From Hydractinia symbiolongicarpus (lineage: Eukaryota > Cnidaria > Hydrozoa > Anthoathecata > Hydractiniidae): DNA of 64,000 bases. Numbering within the stretch: position 1 is the stretch's first letter; the number at the start of each line of letters is the position of its first letter. The stretch is from positions 4,278,001 through 4,342,000 of the forward strand of contig NC_079875.1 of the NCBI RefSeq assembly GCF_029227915.1, in the 5' to 3' direction. The notes under the pieces are model-generated. The model searched no databases, had not been told where the DNA came from, and saw only the letters and a program-made list of their open reading frames with translations. Positions 54,031 through 64,000 of the stretch are shown here, piece by piece. The position numbers were made by a program, and so were the translations under genes.

Positions 54031-55592
54031 AGTTACTCTCGAATGTTTCATAGAAATAGCAAACTCACTCCAATTTCTCTTTGCCTACAGAACCGCCATT
54101 GCATTTCAATTCACGAATCATGTGATAGTAAATGCACGACAAAATCGATCACATGGTTGCTGGATTCATGCCATTACCTCAAAAATAATGAACGAGGGAG
54201 ATTATATGTAGCTGTGTTTTCATCGTAATGCTTATAAAAGCACAAAAATCCACAAAGTTCCGAACATGATAAATCAGATAAATCAATCAAAGTTATTGTG
54301 TTATACTTTATTATTTAAACTTTTCAACTTACTCAAATCACACTTCTTTGCAACACCAACCTCTTCTTGTTGTTGTTTCTAAAGACACCTTCACCTCACT
54401 AGCTGTCTTACTTTTTGATTATTTTCCTTTGTTCAAACAGCTAGCGTTTCCTTATGGAGACAGTATCAGATCAAGACAATTAGATTACCTAAATTTTCAG
54501 AATTTCCCCTTTTATGCTCTAAATTTAATCATCTCCATAGTGCTTCAACTATCTTCAACTATCACAATGAGCATTCTCCCCCGTTGTGTTTTTTGGCTTA
54601 TGCAATAATCCCGGTCATGCTAATAAAGAAGGAAAGAATAACCATGTTAATTAATAACCACGTTAATAACCACGAGGCAATGCTGTGATTTCATTTTTCT
54701 GTTTTATTTTGTCTGGTCTCCAAAAACAATGGCGAATAGAATAGAAGAAAATTAAATCTAAGTGGAAAAAGTGATACGGATGTTTTTTCATGCGCGGCCA
54801 CTTTTTTAAACAGAACCAAAATTTCTTTCCATTTTTTAATGCCCTGTTTTTAAAAAGAAAAACAAGCCAAAAAGAACAGCGTAAACGGAGCCTACCATTA
54901 TGGTGATTTTATCGAACTCCATCTCAGTGCTCATTTAAAGACAAGGCCGTTTGTTTACCTATGGTTTCACAACGGCCCGCTTATTAGACGAGAATAAGAG
55001 GTCAAAACAAGATCGTTAAATATGGTGGCTGGGAAAAAACAACAATAAATTCAGGATGTTGAAGTACCATTATTTCCATTTCTAGTAGGTCTTATATCCT
55101 CAAATTTTCAGGAAAGTCATAACTCTGTCTGAACTTTGATATAAATATAAAAAATGTATATGTTAATTTTTTCCGATAAGGGTGATTACGTGCCTTTAAC
55201 GGCCAAATTTTGAAAAATATTGTCCAGAAATAAAAGAAAACGAAAACCAACTGTCCTATAAAAACAGCCATATCGTCTTCCTTCCACCACTATCTTTATG
55301 CGATGTTTGGTCTCGATTAAGAAACATTGATCTCGCTCAGCACTTATCTAAATGTACTGAAAACCAAACTCGTTCCCCAGTATAAATATATCAAATATAG
55401 TGTTGCGTTATTATATTATTATTATAAAAACTCCATGCAAATATAACAAACCTACTGTTGTAATCAACACACGTGGCGTAACAATTAATTTTGAAAGTCT
55501 AAAGATCTTTTTTCTATTTCAATTATACCATGTTTGATATCACATGTTCAATCGAACAAATTTCGGCCGCGAGTTGTTAATTATTAAAACGT
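54031..55592. other. Non-coding interior of the inverted-repeat element
   Basis: No recognisable gene. The short frames at 54043 and 54348 have no recognisable protein character. Confidence 0.4.
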
Positions 55593-55778
55593 TTGTTAAA
55601 TGTTAAAATGAGTGAGAAAAAGCAAATTACACTATTTGGAAATTTCGCAAGAATAAAATCTTTCAAATTCATTGTGTACAAAACCTCCAACAACGAGTAC
55701 GAAAGTTTTATTGAAAGGTTTTGTTTGCGTGCGGATATAAAGAAGTCAAGCCATTCACAAGCTTCTAGTTATAGTTAA
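55593..55778 (+). pseudogene. Short frame resembling a transposase N-terminus
   Basis: Sixty-one codons starting MLNVKMSEKKQITLFGNF. A basic start followed by Q-x-T-L-F is seen at the N-terminus of some hAT/zinc-finger transposase-like proteins, but this is a weak cue. It lies inside the 52975-56664 element. A second short frame at 56220-56459 (APKIVRYYNVYKAYVKTHSR) is unrecognised. Confidence 0.2.
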
Positions 55779-56664
55779 TTTTTATTGCATATTTTGAAGA
55801 TAAGCCATTTGCTTGTTTACTAATTTCAAAAGAAGCCTCATATTGAGAACAAACTTGCTTCTACTCATATAATTACTTATTTATTTTTTTGCTCGCTTAC
55901 TAATTTCAATTAAAGCTACAAAGTGAAGGGAAAGGAGGTTTAAACTTCCTCGGTGGGAACATTGGGAAGTAATAGTTAATAAAACTTCGAATTCAAGATA
56001 CTTTATATATTTTCAGGTATGATCAGCATAGCTACGAAAAAAATAGCCGACCTGGTACTGAGGTTGTGGTAGCAAAGGCGGTGTTGAAAAGTCAGGAAAA
56101 ATTTTCTGGTTCATCACCTGAAGTAGGAAAGGAGCCTACGTAATTTGGTGAATCTCTTCCTCTCGTACCAATTCCAGATACTGCGGATATACTACACATC
56201 CCAAAGGCGAGACTAACCATTGACATTTTTCAAAAAAATTCACTTATTGCCTTCTGTTCAGATCTTTAGTTGGGCTGGTCCTGCTCCAAAAATTGTTAGA
56301 TATTACAACGTCTACAAAGCCTATGTGAAAACACATAGCAGATTAAAAACATCAATTCAACTCTTTAAAATGACTAGTGAATTTGACTTCTACCTAAACG
56401 ATTTAAAGGAAAGTCTTCATTCAGCAAGCCAAATCAAAAGGCAGGTTTGGAGGATATGATGATTTAGCTACAATATAAATCTAGTCTTTTAAAATTGATT
56501 TTAGTAATGTCGTAAGCAATAGCGGAAAAAATTAAAAAAAGAAAGAAGAATGAACATCAATATCTTAGAGATTTTCATATCTTTTTAACGGCGTTAGCTT
56601 CCCCTCCCTCCTTCAACGGTCAAACGCCGCTAAAATATACGAAAATCGATTGTCAATGGCCCCT

Positions 56665-59600
56665 AATGTATAGGTTATTGTTTTGGACAAATGATTAAGG
56701 AGATCTGAGGGTTTAAAAATGTTGATACTCAATAACTGTTTTTAGATTTTTATGAAATCTGGTGCTTTTGTCAAATAATTGAAGAGATATATATTGGGAT
56801 TTAAAGCCTTTTTGATGAGGTCATCAACACTTTGGTTCTAAAACGGTTGGGCTGAACCCACTGTGAGAAATTGGTCTAATTTCTCACCACATTTCACACA
56901 CACATAATCTCAGGTGGTCCCTATAGTTACAAGTTTTTTAGTCTCAAATTTATATTTTCAGTGTAATGGGTTTACTAATAAAAATTACATTAAATTAATC
57001 AAACTAATGTAATCAAGTCAACAAATAACTAATTTGTTGGTAAACAATAAATACATAAAAAATATTCTCTTAGTAAAAGTCACCTACACCCACATAAAGG
57101 TATTAGATAAAATGCTTTTTTTAGGCAGGTGTTTTATAAAAAGAAATTTTGCAAATTTTATTTTTTGTTGCCTGTAATGTGTAGAGCTTGAAACGCTGAT
57201 GAAAAAAAAAACATGACGAACGTATAAGGAATAAGGGTTTGAAAGTTTTGCCGACATCAGCAAAGACTAGCCAAAAACAAAAAAAATTTAAAAATTTGTA
57301 TGCCTACATTTTATAGACCTTGAAACAAGAAAATGTGTAGGATCATGTGCTTTTGCCAACTGAGAGATATTGTGGTTTAATATATATGTTTGTTTGATAT
57401 TGTTTTAAGGTTTTTTGTTGTCATTAACCTGTCCATTTTAAAATGGATTTAAGGAGCCATGTTTAGAAAACTGACCCAATTTGATTCCATGTTGACCCTA
57501 GTTACCTGCCTGTGAAAAATAACTGATGTCGCCACCTTTTTTCCAAGTCATTTGGTCACAAAGTTATAATTGTAATACCTTCAATGTTATCTATTAACAT
57601 TTGTGACATGCATTTTTCGGTGACATTAAAGAAAAACGAACACTGTTCATATTATTATAAGAGATTTTAGTTTATTGAATATTCTATATATATTTATAAC
57701 AAGATAACAATAATAAATTAAATTCTTATTTACATTATTTCTAGGGGTTCTACATACATAAAACTAAATAATGATGAAAAAGTGAAGGTAAAAAACTTCC
57801 GGAAGATGGATGTCAACAAAAAAGTGTTGCAGCATTAGATATAATGTCTAAAGCAAAAAGGTTATTTTGCTAGAAGTTATTTCGAGTATGGCTCAGGAAG
57901 TGAAGAATGGGAAAAGCCACAATGATTTTAAATGAAATTGCAATGTGTTGCGTGATGAATACAGTAAGTGAAAAGTACCTACAACCCTATTCTTTTGCCT
58001 ATATATTCAGTATTTTGGTTTAACCTTAAAACACCATCATTTGGTTATACCCACTAAATTATTATTGTTTTGGATAATGTACTTCTTGTGTGTTTTCCAA
58101 GCATGACATTTTAGTTTAAGAGTTTATTTTTTAAGATTAAGGGGAAAAAAGCTGGGAATTAAATTAGGATCCAACATTGGTGCACTAATTTTGCTAGTAT
58201 GGGATCCATAGTATAAATTTTTATTTAGTGCAGTAGTTTTTAAATCTTTGAAACCAGTACTGGTTCAGAAGTTTTGGAATTTACAAATTCAGTACTGATG
58301 CAGCAGACACATTCAACTAAACAAGTAGCTGGCTATTTAGCTATATTTTTCACTTTTCACGAGCTACAATATAAATTGTAACATATTCTTTACTTGTATA
58401 TATTAATGTATGTCATGGCTATCTATAGAATAAAAATAAAAAAACTTTATTGCGTTATTTTAGATGTCAGACCATGAAACTGATGAATATTTTTACCATA
58501 AGTTTTATCCCCAAAGGAATTTTTTACTTTCTATGCTAGTGAGAACATGAACTTTTTTTTGGCCAAGTCAATGGAATTAAATATGCTGTTTTGCATGTGA
58601 ACCTTCTGTGATTAATATATTTTTAGCTATTTCACGAAATGACCAAATTGCATTACTTGGCCGATACTCAGCAGCTCGTAGGCCACAAAAGTTTTTTCTT
58701 TTGCAGAGGTATAGGTGTAGGCTCAGGAACCAACGTGAAAAAGTTATCTGCACTTTCCATATTTCCCACAGTGTGGAAAAAAGTCTATTGTGGACATTGA
58801 ACATGAATTGTTACAAGTTTTGAGTGCGTGTTAGTGACATATAAACATCTTTCTCAATTGCTTGTGGTCACAAACTTTGGACTTCAGTCCTGTTTAGCAG
58901 TAATTTTTGTCCGCAATATTGATAATCAACAGCAACTAAAAAAACTTGTGGTGTGAACTGTAGTTTTAATATTAGCGATTTTCACGAAATGATTAGTTTT
59001 TGTGGTACGTACAATTATGACAGGTTTTTGTTCAAAGAAAACCTTTAGTTTAACATTCCAAATTATCTTAGAATCCTAACAGGAAGTGTAAGTTCAAAAG
59101 CCTTTTCATTGTAGAATTAATTCTTGCATCCTAAAAATTATATTTTTATTAAGATTGATCAAATTAGTCCCAGTGGCATTTTGTTTTATTTTTCTCAAAT
59201 CTCCTCAATTTCAATTTTACAACCTGTTGCATGTTTTTATTTTCAAAATGCTACATTTATGCAGCGATAACTTGTTCTTCACTCACAACATCATTTTTCA
59301 AATCTTCTAATTTCAATTTTACAACATATTTTACTTTCAAAATGGATAGAAATACTGCATTTATGCAGCAATAACTTGTTCTTCATGACATCATGACATC
59401 TCCTTCAAAAATCTCTTCAAATCCTCAATTTTTTATAAAAACACAGCCATCTTCTCAAAAAAGGTTGAGAACTCTTTCAAAAGTCCTAGAATCTTTTTAT
59501 TTTGGATTATAATGATCTGACATTTTTTTTATTTTGCTTTAAATAGCTTTGTTGTGAATGTGGTTTATATTTGTGTATCTTACATGATTAATGATGCTGG

Positions 59601-60179
59601 TTATAAAAAGGAAATATTCAATTGATTTATTAGGGTTTGAATCAAAATTGAATTAAAGTTTAAATTTTGTTCAATGATTTTTGTGCATTCACTTAATCCC
59701 TACCTTATAAATTATTGAGATTTTAGGAATCTTCTTTAAATTTGAAATCTAACAAAATGGTGCTACAGTATATATAATAAAATTGTTAACAGTAAAGTTA
59801 ATGTAGTACGTTTTAATTTCTCTATTACCAGACCTAATTGGTTTGCTGATCTCTTGGTTGTGTTTATATTTTAGAAACTGTGTCATATGTGTGTGGATGT
59901 GATATTTTCTTCACCATAGCTTTGTTTGTCTAATAAAGATTTGGAGTTACTTCATAACTTGACAACAACTGTGTTATTGATATATAAATAGCTAACTTCT
60001 CGATTTCAAAAATATTTATGATCCAAACCTTGTCTAAAAGTAATGTCAAAAAATGTTGTGCTTTATGTTTCATGTTGCTATTCTTATTTGGATAGCCTTA
60101 GTAATTGTCAATTATCAATTGTTTCCAGGACTGCAAAGGAGTGTTTAAATATGAGCTACGGAAATTTTTACAGAATTTT
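56665..60179. other. Non-coding, with dispersed repeats
   Basis: At 59185-59400 a segment of about 115 bp (TCAATTTTACAACCTGTTG, TTTATGCAGCGATAACTTG) is imperfectly duplicated in tandem. The regions 56830-56950 and 57480-57540 resemble 13300-13355. Overlapping frames near 58577-58823 on both strands show no recognisable protein. Confidence 0.4.
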
Positions 60180-60285
60180 TTTTCGAACTAGACAACAATG
60201 TTATGTGAGGATTTAATCCACAACCTTTCAGATGTGACTTGTGCACTCTACTGACTGAGCTGCTGATCTCCAACTCAACTCATAT
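60180..60285 (-). mobile_element. tRNA-derived SINE-like remnant
   Basis: On the minus strand, CAGCTCAGTCAGTAGAGTGC resembles a tRNA D-arm/A box. GGTTGTGGATTAAATCC lies about 45 bases later and resembles a T-arm/B box (GGTTCGAATCC type). An anticodon arm and acceptor stem are not well formed, so this is not a functional tRNA gene. An A-rich stretch follows on that strand. Confidence 0.5.
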
Positions 60286-60907
60286 AATATGAATCAACCA
60301 TTCTGACAGGAAGTTCTTTTACAGATTTAGAATTTGTTTAGAAATTTTCAAAACATTATAAATTCACATTATTTAAAACTAACTAGTTAAAAAATGTACT
60401 TCATTAGGGACTCAAATAGTTATATACAACAAGGAACATCTTAATTTTCTAATCTATGCTTTTATTCATTTATTCTGAAGAAAGTTATTTCCAATTTTTC
60501 AAAATGCATTATTCCAGCATTTCTTATTCCTGTTGCCATTTGATGATTGTTGAATTGATTGTCCTTGGTTTTCTTCAATTGGTCATTATGAAACAAGAGT
60601 TTTATTTGACTACTTTATTCATTGAAAACAATGTGAGAGAAATTTGTTTGGTAATTTATAAATAGACAAGTAAGAACAACAACAACAGCAATAACAGCAA
60701 CAATCAACATCTTTTATATCAGGGGAATAAGGCTTGTTAATAGGTTTCATTAGCAAAATAATTAATAAATGACCAAATTCTCCACTACTACTGAAGTCAA
60801 TGGATGTTCAGCAATATCTATTTACATTATGTACAAATTGTGGTAATAAATTTATTTGTCACTTTTTAATTTAAAGCTTTCTTGTTTTTAGTTTTTAAAG
60901 TGCAATC
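60286..60907. other. Non-coding, upstream of the 60908 gene
   Basis: A CAA-type simple repeat (AACAACAACAGCAATAACAGC) lies at about 60676-60705. A pyrimidine-rich acceptor (TTGTTTTTAG) at about 60890 just precedes the ATG at 60908, so a 5' UTR exon may lie upstream. Confidence 0.35.
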
Positions 60908-62279
60908 ATGCTTTCTGCAGAAAAGATATTCAACATTGCTACAATTCTACTAAACAATGGCTATATACCAGCTGAATCCCCAAATAGTTTGGTAAAACTC
61001 TTTAAATGGTATTCTGATACAAAAATTGATGAAATTTTTGAAAGAACCAAGATTAGCAAGAATGAGCTATACATGTTCTTTAACGAAACCATACCTTGCT
61101 TAGTTAATACAACTCAAAAATTTTCGAATTCTTATAATGATGCTGTGGTGCTGAAAAAGATTGTTGAAATTTGGTATGCTATTAACTTGCTTGCTATTTT
61201 TATAAGGAATATGAATTTGAAAACTTAATATGGTTGGGTTGGAAAAATCAGGAAATTCCATGAGAAGTTTTTTTAACGCATGCTGCCAATGGCATGGATA
61301 AGTACATTTATTAACATTGGGGTGTAGGATTTTCAAAAGCTATACGAGGCTTAAAATTCATATTGATTTTAATTTTAATGTATAAGTAATGTTATTCTTT
61401 TCTATGAAATTGAGATGACCTGAAAAGGGGGGGAGGGAGCAAAATTGAGATAACCCCAAAAGGGGGGGGGGGGGGGGGCAAATTGTTGTATTCGATGCTT
61501 CTGCACATGTTCAATATCTATCAATATCTTTAGCATACCACGTAATTTTTTCTCATTCGCCAGCATTTCTTACAGCAGTTGGAGTAAGTTACGATAAATG
61601 GTATAAACATTGAATATCTACCTGTTATGGAGTATAATAAAAAAAGAAATGGAGCTGAAATGTGCTGAAATAAGAAATTGGTAGTAGTAAAACTAAATAA
61701 ATGTTAAAAATAAAAATTTGTTTTGCTACATTGAACTGCATTCTTCTATTTCTTTGCAGTAAATAGATTTTTGTATTTTTCTTATAAGAAATTACAACGA
61801 ATGAGTTTGAATTCAAGTTATATTTTTTTTTATTTATTTCAAAACAAAAACAAGTAAGGTAAAAAAGACGATTTTATCGTTATTATAATAAATTAAAAAT
61901 ATTAAAAATATTAAAAATATGCAATAGAAAACATTAGATCAATTGAGTAAATATATGATCTTCAAAAAAAAAATTAATTTAACCGCAAGTGATTACAAAT
62001 TGTTTCTAATGATGTAGCTAAAGCTCAAAGTATGTAACAACAGCTAAAAGCATGTCATTGCATGCCTCTCATAGAATTCCCTAAAAACTATGGTATAGGA
62101 CAACCAAGGCGTTAGGCTTCAGGATATATTTTAAAAGGCCTTTTAAATCATTTTTTGACTTTTTCTTTAACCTATTGCTTTATTTTTATAGTTTTAAGAA
62201 ATATGCCACAACCAGTAATTTTATATGTGAACACGAGAATATTGAGGCAGGTATACGAGGAATCATGCTCATAATATCA
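60908..62279 (+). CDS. Unrecognised spliced gene, first two coding exons
   Basis: Exon 60908-61173 (88 codons plus 2 nt; starts MLSAEKIFNIATILLNNGYI) has a good GTATGC donor. It can join exon 62192-62279 after a TTTATTTTTATAG acceptor, giving KKIVEICFKKYATTSNFIC and continuing to a GTAAGT donor at 62280. The joined frame is open and phase-consistent, about 117 residues, mostly helical, with leucine/isoleucine spacing that could suit an ARM/HEAT-type protein; that is a guess. It has no signal peptide or membrane segment. Without splicing, exon 1 runs to a stop at 61228. Further exons should lie to the right, beyond 62280 or outside the window. Confidence 0.5.
61174..62191 (+). other. Putative intron of the 60908 gene
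   Basis: It includes a G run (about 17 G) at 61461-61478 preceded by GGGGGGGAGGGAGC. No other feature was recognised. Confidence 0.4.
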
Positions 62280-64000
62280 GTAAGTTTTATTTTTGTTGCA
62301 TCATTTAATACTATAATTTAATTGACAGCAAGGAGAAAACATAACAATTCAGACCTGGTCACATATGGTGAACAGTAATGCACCAAAAACTCTAAAATGC
62401 TCTTAACGCAGATATGGTTTACAATCATCTGCACACCTATTTAGTTTACGTGCTCTGCTTGTAGTGTATCCAAAGTATTTAAAAAACTTAGGATAGCATT
62501 GGTCTGTTCAACTACAGCTTTTTTAAATGCTTAGAGACAGAGCAAGCTACATGTGCACTGAATCCCAACACTGGACCATTATTAATTTGTGGTAAATACA
62601 GTATCAAACAGTAACTAATTTGAAAGCAGAAAAAAAATAATAAGCCTAAACCAGGCCTGCATCGTTCAAAGTTGAAAATTGATGGTAGGATCATAGCATA
62701 TTTATTATAAATGAAAAATATTAACATAAAAAATATAAAAATAAGAATAAGATAAAAAAGCATACATTTTTTTCTCAGTTCTTTTAAATAAAATTTAATT
62801 TGTTTACAAAGTCTAAATCTTGATATTTCAAAAACAAATTTTGCTTAATACACGTCTATGTCTTATGCTAAAAGGCAAAAGCGTTTATGAATATGGAGAC
62901 AATACTAAAATATTAATGATTTGGGCGTACTAAGCTCTTAAACATTGTCTGTTTTTTTCTTCAATTGAATTACTAAGATTTTATAACATGATTGGAAAGA
63001 TATAGAAATAAAATCCTTTAACAACATTCACTTTTAGTATTTGACCATTCTTTAGATAGCTAACTTTTAGTGCTACACATATGTGGCCCACTAGCCAGGC
63101 TGAAGGGTGAAGGGAGGTGGTCTCTAGCTAGCTAACATTAGGAAAATCGGAAAATTTATATATTTATATCATTGCATTTTTATTAAAAGTTTTTTTATGC
63201 AAGAACCAAAAATTGTGGCAGTAAGATATTTATTTGAAAATAAAATTAGTAGAAAATGTTCAGCGAAATATAAATTATATATATATTAAATTTTTTTACA
63301 AAAAGCTAAATTGAAACTGGAAAAAAAAAAACTGAATAATTATTTCATAAAATGAGATGATTTTTCATCGTAATATAACTATAAAAAGATTAACGCTATA
63401 AGTCAATTTTAGAATGACTGTACAACAATTATATAAATTTTAATAAAATAAAATTGAAGAGAAACAAATTTTAATAAAAAAGTTAAAAATATATAAAAGT
63501 TTATGTCTTCACTATTTTATTTATTTTTCTTTTTTTCAAGAGTGTATACATTGTATAGTGCATTATAATTTATCATCCGCAAAAGTAGAAATTTTTCAAA
63601 TCTTTTGTCTGCTACTAAAATGTATGCTCTCATACATAATACTAAAGTTATTATAAATAAAAAAGACATTTTCGGGTATATCTGCGAAATTATGTTTCAA
63701 AAAATTTGCAGAAATAAATTCTACAAAACAAGATGAAAATCTATTTTTCCCATATTTAAAAGATGAGCAACTGTTCTATAATTCTCTATGTCTTTCCAGT
63801 TTATTATTTGTGACAAAAGTAGCAGCATTCGATAGAGAATTTATGTATACTTTTTATGTACCTTTATATGACAGTTTAGAAGATATAGAAGATATAGATA
63901 GTAATCTCTGCATGGGTAATTTTTCACGTATCCATAATATATATTTAGCAAAACCTTAGCAAGACGTCAGCTATTTGGTTATTAATTTTTTATGTTTAGA
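62280..64000. other. Non-coding to the right edge
   Basis: AT-rich with no credible exon. If the 60908 gene is real, this is probably its next intron. Confidence 0.4.

Larger units (their letters stand above)
52975..56664. mobile_element. 3.7 kb inverted-repeat element interrupted by a LINE
   Basis: Positions 52975-53029 (AGGGGCCATCGACAATCGAT...) and 56611-56664 are inverted repeats of about 54 bp with roughly 7 mismatches. Nearby, TTAAAGGTGCGTAATCACCC (about 53046) also has an inverted partner near 55183-55204. The interior contains the truncated LINE 53177-54030 and short unrecognised frames at 55593-55778 and 56220-56459. No clear target duplication was found. Confidence 0.6.

Noticed and set aside
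58577-58823. Overlapping 71- and 75-codon frames on opposite strands
   Set aside because: No splice context, no recognisable motif; probably chance.

Overview
This is an AT-rich animal nuclear sequence. Its genes are split by GT-AG introns and packed with DNA-transposon and LINE debris. The gene content points to a metazoan: an LSG1 ribosome-biogenesis GTPase, the ciliary protein CFAP161, an alpha-1,6-fucosyltransferase (FUT8) and an aquaporin. A large secreted beta-helix/multi-membrane-span protein, an RTE-type LINE with a PHD-like finger and short hairpin repeats ending in ACGAGGTTG suggest a cnidarian, possibly a hydrozoan. The taxon is inference; no rRNA or mitochondrial marker is present.

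Layout, left to right. 1-8259: the 5' half of LSG1 on the minus strand (six exons, 3630-8259, continuing off the left edge), with a 1.25 kb inverted-repeat transposon at 869-2118. 8415-11911: a full-length RTE-like LINE with an unbroken 1063-codon ORF, lying about 150 bp upstream of the LSG1 start codon. 12480-18368: transposon graveyard, including a second copy of the 869-2118 family (both copies have 5-bp target duplications), a TA-flanked mariner-like MITE filled with an 18-copy 52-53 bp satellite, and a 441-bp inverted-repeat element. 19462-25687: a complete eight-exon CFAP161 gene on the plus strand. Its second intron holds a 3.04 kb element with ~500-bp terminal inverted repeats and a two-exon gene for a PIN/FEN-like nuclease followed by a CXC zinc-cluster motif. 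27151-31203: beta-helix/multi-TM protein (minus). 33203-36547: complete five-exon FUT8 (minus) with minisatellites in two introns. 37166-48622: MITEs, a LINE 3' end, possible FCP1-phosphatase fragments, three copies of a TTAA-flanked family (one carrying a dead Tigger/pogo transposase gene) and a Tigger-like MITE. 49163-50538: complete four-exon aquaporin (plus). 52975-56664: inverted-repeat element interrupted by a 5'-truncated copy of the RTE LINE. 60180-62279: a tRNA-derived SINE-like remnant and the start of an unrecognised gene.

The host genes are unrelated housekeeping, ciliary, glycosylation and transport genes on both strands; nothing suggests they are co-regulated. The most unusual object is the nuclease-bearing inverted-repeat element in CFAP161 intron 2. 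No DDE transposase is visible in it; its only gene combines a predicted structure-specific nuclease with a DNA-binding-type cysteine cluster.

Exon boundaries were derived by hand from reading frame, splice signals and recalled family conservation; no alignment or database search was run.
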